Shown: in pieces, positions 34,331 through 43,458 of the stretch
Numbering within the stretch: position 1 is the first letter of the stretch
How the letters are laid out: every line of letters begins with the position of its first letter
NCBI GenBank assembly: GCA_035296965.1
Contig: DATGZX010000291.1
Location: forward strand, 1-48,446
Reading direction: 5' to 3'
DNA: 48,446 nt
DNA from: DATGZX01 sp035296965
GTDB lineage: Bacteria > Planctomycetota > Planctomycetia > Gemmatales > Gemmataceae
Program-made: the position numbers and the translations under genes
Notes under the pieces: model-generated
The model's input: only the letters and a program-made list of their open reading frames with translations
Told to the model about the DNA's origin: nothing
The model's database searches: none

Positions 34331-35347
34331 ATGCCCATTCATTTTCTTGTCCTGGGGGATGGCGCCTGGGGCACTTCCATTGCCATTCTCCTCTCGCAAA
34401 ATCCGGACCATCGCGTGACGCTTTGGAGTGCTCGTGAGGAGAACGCCCAGATCCTGCGCACTCACCGCGAAAACGTGCGTCTACTTCCAGGCGTCCCGAT
34501 CCCTCCGTCCGTCGAATTGACGAGCACGCTCAACCCAGCCGTCGCCGAGGCAGCGCTCTACATCGTCGCCATTCCGACGGTGTACATGCGTGAAACCCTG
34601 CGGCGCATTCGACCCGCGCTGCGCAGCGACCGGCCGGTGCTGAGCCTCGCTAAGGGCCTGGAAATCGAAACGTTTTTGCGGCCGACCGAGATTGTGCACG
34701 AGCTATTGGGCACGGAAGATCTGGCAGTGCTGAGCGGTCCGAGCCACGCCGAGGAAGTCAGCCGCGGCCTACCCACTACCCTGGTCGCGGCCAGCACGGA
34801 TCCGGACCTGGCACGTTGGATCCAGCAGCGCTTCAGCAGCGATCGCTTTCGCGTGTACACGAACGTCGATGTCGTCGGCGTGGAGCTGGCAGGCGCGCTC
34901 AAGAACATCATGGGCATCGCGGCCGGCATCAGTGACGGCTTGGGTTTCGGCGACAATGCCAAGGCCGCGCTGCTCACGCGCGGACTGGTGGAAATGTCCC
35001 GGTTTGGCATTGCGCTGGGGGCGGCGCACGAAACGTTTTTCGGCCTGGCCGGCCTGGGCGATCTGATCACGACCTGCGTGAGCCGGCATGGCCGCAACCG
35101 TCACGTGGGCGAGCGGCTCGCCCGCGGCGAGAAGCTCCCGGCCATCCTCGCAAGCATGAACATGGTTGCCGAGGGCGTCTTCACGACGAAGAGCGTCCAC
35201 GACAGGGCCGCCCGAATGGGGATTGAGATGCCCATCACTGCCGAAGTCTTCCGCGTCTTGTACGAGGACAAGGATCCCCTGACGGCCGTCAACGACTTGA
35301 TGCTGCGCGAACCAACGAGCGAGGCGCTGCGACTGAAAACTCACTGA
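34331..35347 (+). CDS. gpsA: Glycerol-3-phosphate dehydrogenase (NAD(P)+)
   Basis: Makes sn-glycerol 3-phosphate from dihydroxyacetone phosphate for phospholipid synthesis; cytoplasmic. 338 residues from ATG 34331, which starts directly at the nucleotide-binding strand (MPIHFLVLGDGAWGTSIA). Other motifs: LSLAKGLE, LSGPSHAEEVSRGLPT, the catalytic-lysine segment ELAGALKNIMGIAAGISDGL, and C-terminal HGRNRHVGERLARGE. Family length is normal. No ribosome site is seen; TATAAT at 34273-34278 may be a -10, with a poor -35. A MITE-like element lies upstream. It is followed after 45 bases by the DUF1802 gene. Confidence 0.96.
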   Translation: MPIHFLVLGDGAWGTSIAILLSQNPDHRVTLWSAREENAQILRTHRENVRLLPGVPIPPSVELTSTLNPAVAEAALYIVAIPTVYMRETLRRIRPALRSDRPVLSLAKGLEIETFLRPTEIVHELLGTEDLAVLSGPSHAEEVSRGLPTTLVAASTDPDLARWIQQRFSSDRFRVYTNVDVVGVELAGALKNIMGIAAGISDGLGFGDNAKAALLTRGLVEMSRFGIALGAAHETFFGLAGLGDLITTCVSRHGRNRHVGERLARGEKLPAILASMNMVAEGVFTTKSVHDRAARMGIEMPITAEVFRVLYEDKDPLTAVNDLMLREPTSEALRLKTH

Positions 35348-35392
35348 ACCCGGGCGGCCCAGGCAAATGATCAAGCGATGGGAAGGTGAATG

Positions 35393-35965
35393 ATGTTGCA
35401 GCACGCCTTGAAAGAATGGGCAGTTATCTGCCAGGCGCTGGCGGAAGGGAAGCAATCGTTGATCTTGCGCAAAGGCGGCATCGAAGAGTCCGGTGAGGAA
35501 TTTCGACTTGAGCACACGCGCTTCTGGCTGTACCCGACGTACGTCCATCAGCAGGAGAGCGGCATCAAGCCTGCTGCCCGCCCGTTCTTGCAAGAAGTCG
35601 AGACGCAGCGGCCGCCCGATCCTGTGGTCCGCCTGTCCCTTTTCGCAGAAGCGGCTGGCGTCTATGTCCTGCACGATATTGTGGGCGCGATGCTACTTTC
35701 GCCTTTCCATCTATGGTCCGACGAAACGATCCATTCCCGTTTTGCTTACCGCCAGCCGGGTCTCTATGCCATTGTCCTGCGTGTCTTCCGGTCCCGCGAG
35801 GTTTTCGAGGTGCCGAACGACCCCTCCTACGCGGGTTGCCGGAGTTGGGTAACGCTGGATCGCGACCTGCCGACGGAAGGCGCGACGCCGGTTTTGAGTG
35901 ATGGGGAGTTTCAAGATTTGGTTAGACGGATTGAGCGATTGCTTAAACCGACGGCGCTTGCTTAG
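35393..35965 (+). CDS. DUF1802 family protein
   Basis: 190 residues. Two adjacent ATGs (35390 and 35393) are possible; the second has better spacing from GGAAGG (35381-35386). Sequence LQHALKEWAVICQALAEGKQ, LILRKGGIEE and FWLYPTYVHQQ is the DUF1802 signature. The family is uncharacterised and found in planctomycetes and cyanobacteria; the RKGGI and YPT.HQ motifs are its conserved core and probably form the active or binding site (inference). No signal peptide. Probably co-transcribed with gpsA. Confidence 0.85.
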   Translation: MLQHALKEWAVICQALAEGKQSLILRKGGIEESGEEFRLEHTRFWLYPTYVHQQESGIKPAARPFLQEVETQRPPDPVVRLSLFAEAAGVYVLHDIVGAMLLSPFHLWSDETIHSRFAYRQPGLYAIVLRVFRSREVFEVPNDPSYAGCRSWVTLDRDLPTEGATPVLSDGEFQDLVRRIERLLKPTALA

Positions 35966-36160
35966 ATGAGGCATGTGGATCGGCGGACAGTGGTCACCAA
36001 TAACCGCCGGTCCACCTCGGCCTGTTGCCGGGGAACAACGAATCCCGTCCATCTCCCCACCCGCTCCCCCGAAACCTTAATGTTTGCCTTTGCTCCCACC
36101 GCCGCGTATCTTGTGTAGCAGTTTTGTCAGCGATTATTTCCTTCGGATTGGACAATCACC

Positions 36161-39100
36161 ATGCGCAAGCATCGCATCTTTGTCGGCCTTTTCCTGGCCG
36201 TTGCTATTCTTGGAGTCACCCAGTTCCTGTCGGCGCAGCGCTCCGCCGTGTTGCAGCCGATGGTCTTCGCCATTCGCGATGCTCGTGTCATCCCTGAGCC
36301 TGGCAAGAGCTTGGCCAAGGCGACGGTCGTGGTTCGCGACGGATTGATCGAAGCGGTCGGGCCCGAGGTCAAGGCGCCTGCCGACGCCCTGATCATCGAT
36401 GGGAAAGGGCTCACAGTTTATGCAGGCTTCATCGACGGCCTGAGCAACTGGGGTTTCGACCCGGAGCTGCGGCGTTCTGAAGGTGGGCCCCCTGCCCCGG
36501 TCGATTACGCCAGCGAAGCGCTGGCCGCCACGAAACCCGACAATCGCAAAGGCATGACTCCCGAATTCCTCGTCAGCACCGCCCTGAAACTGGATGAGGA
36601 GCAGGCAGATGCATGGCGCAAAGCGGGCTTCAGCGCCCATCTCATCGCCCCCGACGGCGGCCTATTCACCGGGCAAAGCGCGCTCGTCAGCCTGAGCGGT
36701 GCAGTGCCACGCGAGGCGGTCTTGCGCGCGCCGGTTGCCTTGCACGCGGCTTTTCGCGATTCCGGTCCCGATTATCCGCGGTCGCTTATGGGCTTCATCG
36801 CCCATTGCCGGCAGACCTTTCTCGATGCGGGTCATTACCAGCGGCTTTGGAGCAGCTTTGAAAAGGCCGGGCGCGCGGGTCGCCGGCCGCCCTTCGACCC
36901 GGCCCTGGCGGAGCTGGGAACCGTGCTGGATGGCAAAATCCCCGTCGTCTTCGAAGCCGACTCCAAGGATGAAATCCATCGTGTCCTCGATTTTGCCCAG
37001 GAATTCCACTTCAAGCCGATCATCTACGGCGGCCGGGATGCTTGGAAAGCCGCGGACCGGCTCAAGAGCCAGAGCGTCCCGGTGCTCGTGCGTTTGACGA
37101 TCGACGAACAGGGGCAAGGTCGCCTGCGCGGGCGTGGCCGGCCGCCGGGAGCCCCGGCAGCCCCCACGACCCCGGGGACCCCCGGAACGCCCGGAACCCA
37201 GGGAGGCCGAGGCCAAAGAGGCCAGAGGGCCCCGGGAGCCCCGCCTGGCGCTGCTGAGGGCGCTCCAGAAGATCGTCCCGTGTTGCCCAAACGCGCCGAA
37301 GAAGATCGTCAGCGCGTGCTCAAGGAGGAAATCGCCAACGCCGCGCTCTTGCATAAACATGGGATTCTGTTCGCATTCAGTACGCAAGGGCAACCCGCTA
37401 GCGGACCGGCCGACAAGTTCCGCGAAAACCTGCGCAAGGTCATCAGCGACGGGAAACTCTCTCCGGACGCAGCCCTGGCCGCATTGACCGTGGATGCTGC
37501 CCGCATCATGGGAGCGGAGAAACAGCTCGGGACGATCACGGCCGGCAAGGCGGCCCACCTGGTAGTGACGGACGGCGATTTTCAGGGCGCCAACACGCAT
37601 GTGCGCTACGTCTTTGCTGATGGCGTCCGCTTCGAGTATCCGGATACAGCCAGACTAGCTGCCGGTGGGCCGGACGACAGCAGCAAGGAGAGCGCGAAGA
37701 AAACGGAGGCCATGCGGCCCAATGAAGGGAAGGCCGGCCGCCCAAGATCCGAGGGAGCAGAAAAGGCCGCCAAGACGGGGAAGAGCGACAAGACCGAGAA
37801 GCCCGAACAGGCCACGGAACTCGAGGCCGACCGCAAACCCAAGACGAAGACCGGCGGCAATGTTCTCATCCAGGGTGCGACCGTCTTGACCGTGAGTCAG
37901 GGCACGCTCTCCGACACGGACATCTTGGTCGCCAACGGCAAGATCGCCAAGATTGGCAAGAAGCTGCCGGCTCCGGCCGGCGTCGTCGTGATTCCCGCGC
38001 AGGGCATGTTCGTGATGCCCGGGATCATCGATACGCATTGCCACTTTGCTATTTCCGGAGGAGTCAACGAGTTCTCCCTCTCCGTGGTTCCTGAAGTACG
38101 CATCCGCGACGTGATCGACAGCGAGGACGTGCAGATTTACCGGGCCCTGGCCGGCGGCGTCACGACCTCGCGCCTGTTGCACGGCAGCGCCGACGTCATC
38201 GGCGGCCAGGACGCCGTCATCAAGCTGAAGTACGGCCAACCAGCCAACAAGCTCGTCCTTGCCGACGCGCCACGCGGCGTCAAGTTCGCCCTGGGCGAAA
38301 ACGTCAAGCGCACGGACGGCCGCTTTCCCAATACGCGCCTCGGCGTGGAGGCGGTCTTGATCCGAGCGTTCACCGAGGCGCAGGCCTATCGCAAAACCTG
38401 GGACGATTACCAGAAGGCGGTCGCTGTCGGGAAAACCATGCCAGAGCCGCGCCGCGACTTACGCCTGGAGGCATTGGCCGACATCCTCAAGGGCGATCTA
38501 AAAGTGCATTGCCACTGCTACCGGGCGGATGAGATCTTGATGCTCCTGCGCGTCGCGGATCGCTTTGGCTTCAAGATCAAATCGCTCCAGCACGTGCTCG
38601 AAGGCTACAAGATTGCTCCGGAGATCGCCGACCACGGCGCCAGTTGCAGCACCTTCTCGGATTGGTGGGCCTACAAGATCGAAGCCTACGACGCCATTCC
38701 CTTCAACGCTGCCCTGCTGCATGAGGCGGGCGTCACGGTCTGCATCAAGTCGGATAGCAACGAGCTGATGCGCCATCTGTTTCAGGAGGCGGCCAAGTGT
38801 GTGAAGTACGGCGAGATGAGCGAGGAAGAGGCTCTCAAGACGCTCACCCTCAACGGCGCCAAGCAGCTCGGCCTGGAGAAACGCATCGGCAGCATCGAGG
38901 TTGGCAAAGATGCCGACCTGGCCATCTTCGACGGCCATCCGCTCAACAGCTACGCCCGGCCGGAGATGACGATTGTCGAGGGCGAGGTTTATTTCCAGCG
39001 CTCCGACCGCCTGCAGCCGCTCAGCGTCGCCAAGGCCGGGCCGACCGTGCCGCGCAACGACTTCAAGGCGATTCCGCGCAGCAACCGAGGCATTTATGTC

Positions 39101-40357
39101 ATCACCGGGGCGACCGTTCACCCTGTCGCGGGTGCTCCCATTGCCAACGGCACCGTCGTTGTCGAGAAGGGCAGAATTAAGAGCGTGTCCACAAACGGGG
39201 CCTCTGTAGGTCACGGCCTGGAGGTGCCGCCGGAAGCCCAGTTGGTCGATGCCAGCGGGTTGCACCTCTACCCGGGTATGATCGATGCCGCCTCGGTTCT
39301 CGGCCTCACAGAGACGGGTCAGTCTCGTGAAACTCACGACTATGCCGAGGGCGGCGACTTCCAGCCCGATCTGCGCGCCAGCATCGCCATCAATCCTGAT
39401 TCGGAACTCATCCCCGTCACGCGCGCCAACGGCGTGACCACGGTCGTGACCCGTCCGGAGGGCGGGATGATCGCGGGCCAGAGCGCCCTCATCAACCTGG
39501 CGGGCTGGGTGCCCAAGGAAATGACCGTGGTCGATCCCCTGGCCCTGCACATCGAGTTCCCGGGGCGTTTCCCCGGCTTCATGGGCAACCCGGGGTTGGC
39601 AATGGTTGGGCGGGCGGTCGCGCGCACCCAACGCGATGAAAAAATTCGCCGGCTGAAGGAACTCTTCCAGCAAGCCGTCGCCTATGACAACGGTCGCAAG
39701 CATTCGTCCGCCATTCCCGTCAACCCGCGTCTGGAAGCGCTCGCTCCCTATGCTTTGGGCCAGAAGCCCGTCACCATCCAGGCACAGCGCAAGCAGGAAA
39801 TCCTCGACGCCTTGAAACTGGCCGACGAACTCAAGATCAAGCTGATCCTGAGCGGCGGTATCGACGCCTGGAAAGTGACCAGCGAACTCAAGAAGCGTGA
39901 CGTTCCCGTGCTGGTCGGCCCGATCATGACGATGCCGGAGGAAGCGTACGATCCATTCGATGCGCCTTATGCTTGCCCTGCCCGGCTGCACGAAGCGGAC
40001 GTGCGTTTTTGCATTTGCATTCACTCTGTCGCCAATGCCAACACGCGTAATTTGCCGTACGAAGCCGCGATGGCGGTTTCCTATGGACTGCCGGCTGAAG
40101 AAGGTCTCAAGGCGGTGACCATTTATCCCGCGCAGATCCTGGGCGTCTCCGACCAACTCGGCAGCATCGAAGTCAACAAGCGCGCCAACCTGGTGCTGAC
40201 CAACGGCGACATCTTGCAAGCAACGTCCCAGGTCATGGCCCTCTTCATCGACGGCCAACCGCTGGAGCCAACCAGCAAGCACACCCGGCTCTACGAACGC
40301 TACCGAGAACGCTTGCGCGAGTACAAGGAGGGCCGAACGATACTCGGGACCAAGTGA
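36161..40357 (+). CDS. Triple-module amidohydrolase, 1398 residues
   Basis: A secreted protein (signal peptide about 1-26) of three amidohydrolase-superfamily modules. Module 1 (about 35-500) has lost the metal motif (VYAGFIDGLSNWGF in place of PGxIDxHxH) and carries a collagen-like insert (GTPGTPGTQGGRGQRGQRA region, about 325-365). A Lys/Glu-rich linker follows (about 500-565). Module 2 (about 567-955) is intact: MPGIIDTHCHF with H626 and H628, HCHCYRADEI, SLQHVLEGY, and the metal aspartate in IKSDSNEL. Module 3 (about 965-1390) is again degenerate (LYPGMIDAASVLGL) but resembles module 1 (GGMIAGQSALINLAG against GGLFTGQSALVSLSG). Modules 1 and 3 probably have structural roles. Substrate unknown; extracellular imidazolone-, peptide- or urea-type hydrolysis are all possible. 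No ribosome site stands out. Confidence 0.9.
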   Translation: MRKHRIFVGLFLAVAILGVTQFLSAQRSAVLQPMVFAIRDARVIPEPGKSLAKATVVVRDGLIEAVGPEVKAPADALIIDGKGLTVYAGFIDGLSNWGFDPELRRSEGGPPAPVDYASEALAATKPDNRKGMTPEFLVSTALKLDEEQADAWRKAGFSAHLIAPDGGLFTGQSALVSLSGAVPREAVLRAPVALHAAFRDSGPDYPRSLMGFIAHCRQTFLDAGHYQRLWSSFEKAGRAGRRPPFDPALAELGTVLDGKIPVVFEADSKDEIHRVLDFAQEFHFKPIIYGGRDAWKAADRLKSQSVPVLVRLTIDEQGQGRLRGRGRPPGAPAAPTTPGTPGTPGTQGGRGQRGQRAPGAPPGAAEGAPEDRPVLPKRAEEDRQRVLKEEIANAALLHKHGILFAFSTQGQPASGPADKFRENLRKVISDGKLSPDAALAALTVDAARIMGAEKQLGTITAGKAAHLVVTDGDFQGANTHVRYVFADGVRFEYPDTARLAAGGPDDSSKESAKKTEAMRPNEGKAGRPRSEGAEKAAKTGKSDKTEKPEQATELEADRKPKTKTGGNVLIQGATVLTVSQGTLSDTDILVANGKIAKIGKKLPAPAGVVVIPAQGMFVMPGIIDTHCHFAISGGVNEFSLSVVPEVRIRDVIDSEDVQIYRALAGGVTTSRLLHGSADVIGGQDAVIKLKYGQPANKLVLADAPRGVKFALGENVKRTDGRFPNTRLGVEAVLIRAFTEAQAYRKTWDDYQKAVAVGKTMPEPRRDLRLEALADILKGDLKVHCHCYRADEILMLLRVADRFGFKIKSLQHVLEGYKIAPEIADHGASCSTFSDWWAYKIEAYDAIPFNAALLHEAGVTVCIKSDSNELMRHLFQEAAKCVKYGEMSEEEALKTLTLNGAKQLGLEKRIGSIEVGKDADLAIFDGHPLNSYARPEMTIVEGEVYFQRSDRLQPLSVAKAGPTVPRNDFKAIPRSNRGIYVITGATVHPVAGAPIANGTVVVEKGRIKSVSTNGASVGHGLEVPPEAQLVDASGLHLYPGMIDAASVLGLTETGQSRETHDYAEGGDFQPDLRASIAINPDSELIPVTRANGVTTVVTRPEGGMIAGQSALINLAGWVPKEMTVVDPLALHIEFPGRFPGFMGNPGLAMVGRAVARTQRDEKIRRLKELFQQAVAYDNGRKHSSAIPVNPRLEALAPYALGQKPVTIQAQRKQEILDALKLADELKIKLILSGGIDAWKVTSELKKRDVPVLVGPIMTMPEEAYDPFDAPYACPARLHEADVRFCICIHSVANANTRNLPYEAAMAVSYGLPAEEGLKAVTIYPAQILGVSDQLGSIEVNKRANLVLTNGDILQATSQVMALFIDGQPLEPTSKHTRLYERYRERLREYKEGRTILGTK

Positions 40358-40419
40358 CCGCTGAAAGATTGACCGGAATCTTCAGCCTCCCTCGTTCCCA
40401 AACTGGAGTTTCCCTCTCG

Positions 40420-41115
40420 ATGCGATACTTCCGCGCGTATCAGTTCCTCTTTGACAAGTCGAGCGGCTTCGTCAACTTGCTGCTGGTGGCGCTCTGCCAG
40501 TTGATTCCCCTCGTTGGCCCTATCGTGTCCCTGGGCTACGGCTACGAGGTCGTGGAATACTTGCACCGCAAACGAGGCCGAAATTATCCGGACTTTGATT
40601 TCAATCGCTTCGTCAAGTACCTTGGTCGCGGCATTTGGCCGTTCCTCGTCCTGCTAATCGTCAGCGTGCCAATGATGTTCGTATACTTCTTGGTCTGGAT
40701 AATGTTCGCGGGCGTGATCAGCGTGGTCGGAAAGGATTTGAATCCCCTCGCGGGCATTGCACTTTTTGCAGCCGGATTTTTGTTCGTCATTGGCTCACAA
40801 GTCCTGCTGGCTCTGGTCGCAGTTCCGCTCAGTCTCCACGCCGGTCTGAGCCAAGAGTTGGCTTTCGCCTCGGCCTGGAAATTTCTTTGCGATTTTTTGA
40901 AAAGGGTGTGGCAAGAACTGCTGCTGGTGCAATTATTTCTGTGGGGCAGTAGCTTGGTCGTTACGCTGATGGGACTTCTGGCCTGTTGCGTCGGCGTGTA
41001 TCCAGCCGTGGCGTTGATCCTTCTTGCCCAACACCACCTCCACTTTCAACTGTATGAGCTATACCTGGAGCGAGGTGGCAGGGAGATCCCCATAATGGTT
41101 GACTTTGCGAAGTGA
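40420..41115 (+). CDS. DUF4013 membrane protein
   Basis: 231 residues from ATG 40420 (MRYFRAYQFLFDK). The N-terminus and the VNLLLVALCQLIPLVGPIVSLGYGYEVVEYLHRKRG segment are DUF4013 hallmarks. About five membrane helices follow, including FLVLLIVSVPMMFVYFLVW and LVVTLMGLLACCVGVYPAVA. The frame also opens at a GTG (40354) overlapping the amidohydrolase stop, but the added residues lack family support. Function unknown. It may be co-transcribed with the amidohydrolase and might help its export or anchoring (inference from position only). Confidence 0.85.
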   Translation: MRYFRAYQFLFDKSSGFVNLLLVALCQLIPLVGPIVSLGYGYEVVEYLHRKRGRNYPDFDFNRFVKYLGRGIWPFLVLLIVSVPMMFVYFLVWIMFAGVISVVGKDLNPLAGIALFAAGFLFVIGSQVLLALVAVPLSLHAGLSQELAFASAWKFLCDFLKRVWQELLLVQLFLWGSSLVVTLMGLLACCVGVYPAVALILLAQHHLHFQLYELYLERGGREIPIMVDFAK

Positions 41116-41229
41116 GAGAACGGGGAAGCGCACGAGGATGCCTGAAGACAGCGGAGGTGACCACGAACCGCATTGTTGCGGAGAGCGGGTTATTGGTAAC
41201 TCCAAAAGAACGTAAGCTGCCCTCACCTT

Positions 41230-42534
41230 TCAAGCGGGCAGATAAATCGATCCGACTAACTCGCCCGCTGTCGAAGCGGTGCGAGCGCTGGCGAACTCAT
41301 CCTCCAGCTCTTGGAAACTCTGTTCCAGTGCGTTTGCAATGCTCATGGTGCGCGTGGCCCAGGAGCCATTTTTTCCAGATGAGCCAAGCAACTTTTCAGC
41401 GATTCCCCTGTTGTACTTGATTCGGGGGTTATCTGGGTCAAGCTCCTCGGCATGATCAAAGCACTGCCAAACGAGATGAGGAGAAAGGCCAATTATAGCG
41501 CGACAAATGCCTAACCATTCATGAAGCTGGGCCAGAATCTCGGGCCGGCGCGTTTTCTCCAGAGCGATGATTGCAAAGGTCTGGCACCTTCCGTAGTCAC
41601 TGTGTTCAAGGGCATTATGCGCGAGAAAGAAATAGGGCCACACACTGCGTGAGGATAGCTTGTAAGCTTCCTCAAAATCTTCGAGAGCTTTGGACCATTC
41701 GGTCTCGCCGTGGGCGAGTCCCCGAAATACAAAGATCTCCGATTCATGAGGTGAGCGCTTGAGGGCAGCGTCGTAAACCTCGATGGCCTTCTCAGTCTGG
41801 CCGAGGCGGGTGTAGCAAAGCCCGAGCATGCAGACAATGAACGATGCCGCTTGCGGCACGATCTGGCGGGCACGTGGCGTACGGAGATGAACAGCCAGTG
41901 CCTTCTCAAGGATGGGAACCAGGCGTGCAAGGATTGGTTTCGCTTCCTGCGCCGTCATGTAACGTGTTGGACCGAGCAGCACGCTGGCTGCCACGTACAG
42001 GGCCTCTGGTCTCGACTCTGGATCTTCAAGGATGCGATTCGCATAAGAATGCGCTTCAGCAACACGGCCAAGTTTCTCGAGATAGGGCAGCACGCTAACG
42101 GCATGTTCGGGATTCTGTTGCTCGGCTGCCTTCATGAAGTGCAGAGCCACTTCGACATATCCAAGCTGGTCCCAGCAACTGGCCTGAATGAAGAATACCA
42201 ACTCTCTTGCGATACCGGAGGGTGGATGTCGCAAGAACTCGAGTTTTCGGTCCGAGTTTGCGGCACGAAACTCGGCCAGCCACTTCTGCCGTTCCTCCGC
42301 GGACATGGGCTGGCCGTCTTCCGGTTCTTCCAGCGCGTAGAGATCGCCCGACAACTCGTTCAACCTTCGCTGTTCCTCTGGAGTCAATTGGTACCAACCG
42401 GCCTCCATCTCCGCACGCAGATTGTCCGCCTCAGCCTCGTCGCCCTTCCCAAGGGCGATCAGCCGATGCAGCTCCAAGGTCAGATTCGCGAGATTCCGCC
42501 CCGGAGTTCCATTGGCTAACTCAGTACTCGCCAT
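41230..42534 (-). CDS. TPR-repeat protein next to a Tse2-like gene
   Basis: 434 residues of helical repeats, no signal peptide or membrane segment. TPR-type pairs are clear, for example VEVALHFMKAAEQQNPEHAVSVL, CMLGLCYTRLGQTEKAIEVYDAALKRSP and FRGLAHGETEWSKALEDFEEAY. Such proteins act as scaffolds or chaperones in the cytoplasm. Its ATG lies three bases after the stop of the Tse2-like gene, so the two are one operon. That coupling suggests an immunity or chaperone partner, but TPR genes are common and I cannot show it. Confidence 0.8.
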   Translation of the reverse strand: MASTELANGTPGRNLANLTLELHRLIALGKGDEAEADNLRAEMEAGWYQLTPEEQRRLNELSGDLYALEEPEDGQPMSAEERQKWLAEFRAANSDRKLEFLRHPPSGIARELVFFIQASCWDQLGYVEVALHFMKAAEQQNPEHAVSVLPYLEKLGRVAEAHSYANRILEDPESRPEALYVAASVLLGPTRYMTAQEAKPILARLVPILEKALAVHLRTPRARQIVPQAASFIVCMLGLCYTRLGQTEKAIEVYDAALKRSPHESEIFVFRGLAHGETEWSKALEDFEEAYKLSSRSVWPYFFLAHNALEHSDYGRCQTFAIIALEKTRRPEILAQLHEWLGICRAIIGLSPHLVWQCFDHAEELDPDNPRIKYNRGIAEKLLGSSGKNGSWATRTMSIANALEQSFQELEDEFASARTASTAGELVGSIYLPA

Positions 42535-42537
42535 TCC

Positions 42538-42966
42538 CTACGCCTCATCTATCCGCCAGAGGTCCTTCGTTGCAGCAATGGCCGCCTGAAAATCTTCTTT
42601 GCGCATCTGCGCCGCCGGTTCCACAAACCCATGACTGGCGTTTCTTGGATCGACTCGAAGGCGGATCGGCTCAGCAATCGGTCCGTCTGCAAAAGGACCT
42701 TCTCCCATGCACCAGCAGTGGAGCGAATTGTTGCCGGCAGCGTTGCGGTTCAGGTGCCTCAACCGCCGTGGAATCAAGAAATGTGGCAACACTCGCCATG
42801 CTGGTGCTAGCGATAAACCACCGGTGCCGGGTCCTACCGATCCGTCAGGCTCAACTGGAATGTCACTGTGCTTTTCCGGTGGGAATCGCACCCCTAGCGT
42901 TTTGTTGGTTGCTCCGACTAAAGGGCTGTCCCCATCAGCCAGCATCGCGCGGTAAATCAAGGGCAT
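42538..42966 (-). CDS. Tse2-like toxin-family protein
   Basis: 142 residues from ATG 42966 (MPLIYRAMLADGDSPLVGATN); the frame is open to 43362, but upstream it runs through the ArsR gene and its operator. Features in order: LIYRAM, LGVRFPPE, DIPVEPDGSVGPGTGGLSLA, LPHFLIPRRL, MGEGPFADGPIAEPIRLR, HGFVEPAAQM, and ATKDLWRIDEA. The early YRA..DG and later PGTGGLS phrases resemble Tse2-type ADP-ribosyltransferase-fold toxins of polymorphic and type VI systems, and proteins I recall annotated that way. The toxin call is inference. It is followed by a TPR gene after three bases and lies divergent to arsR. Confidence 0.6.
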   Translation of the reverse strand: MPLIYRAMLADGDSPLVGATNKTLGVRFPPEKHSDIPVEPDGSVGPGTGGLSLAPAWRVLPHFLIPRRLRHLNRNAAGNNSLHCWCMGEGPFADGPIAEPIRLRVDPRNASHGFVEPAAQMRKEDFQAAIAATKDLWRIDEA

Positions 42967-43094
42967 CGTTGCTCTCGACGGTCGATCGAGCCTGTAAATT
43001 ATGATGCCGCCATCATAGACTCTTGCCGTGCAGCATGTCCAGACTCGCTCCGACATATGATCCCAATTCGCTAAGCCCACAAATAAAAACACCC

Positions 43095-43122
43095 TTGACA
43101 TGCAACCAAGTGGTTGCATAAT
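43095..43122 (+). promoter_or_regulatory. arsR promoter with palindromic operator
   Basis: TTGACA (43095-43100), 16-base spacer, CATAAT (43117-43122). The spacer is filled by a perfect palindrome ATGCAACCA-AG-TGGTTGCAT (43100-43119), of the kind bound by ArsR-type regulators. Repressor binding would block polymerase. The predicted start of transcription (about 43129) falls on the GTG start codon of arsR, implying a leaderless mRNA. Confidence 0.75.
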
Positions 43123-43128
43123 TGGACT

Positions 43129-43458
43129 GTGGAAGAAGACATAGACAGAGTGTTCAAGGCACTGGCCGACCCAAATCGCCGGCAGTTGCTTGACAGGCTG
43201 CACGCGGACAATGGCCAGACTCTTGGGCAGCTCTGCGAGCATCTGGACATGACCCGGCAGGCGGTGACCAAGCACCTCAACCTGCTGGAAAAGGCGAATC
43301 TCGTGGTCACGATTTGGCGGGGCCGGGAGAAGCTGCACTTTCTCAACCCGGTGCCGCTCCACGAAATCGCCGAACGCTGGATTGGCAAATACGAACGGGG
43401 CCGACTGCGCGTCCTCGCCGAACTCAAGAAGAACCTGGAAGGAGAATCGAATGCCTAA
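43129..43458 (+). CDS. ArsR-family regulator
   Basis: 109 residues taking GTG 43129 as start (MEEDIDRVFKALADPNRRQLL). An in-frame TTG at 43114 lies inside the promoter and is rejected. The winged helix has DRVFKALADPNRRQLLDRL, TLGQLCEHLDMTRQAVTKHLNLLEKANLV and the wing WRGREKLHFLNP. No metal-binding cysteines; this subtype usually pairs with an SRPBCC protein and is not a metal sensor. It overlaps the SRPBCC gene by eight bases and probably represses its own promoter. Confidence 0.93.
   Translation: MEEDIDRVFKALADPNRRQLLDRLHADNGQTLGQLCEHLDMTRQAVTKHLNLLEKANLVVTIWRGREKLHFLNPVPLHEIAERWIGKYERGRLRVLAELKKNLEGESNA

Noticed and set aside
38498..40282. A 594-codon minus-strand frame
   Set aside because: Antisense to the amidohydrolase gene, whose sense protein has clear motifs; high GC lengthens antisense frames.
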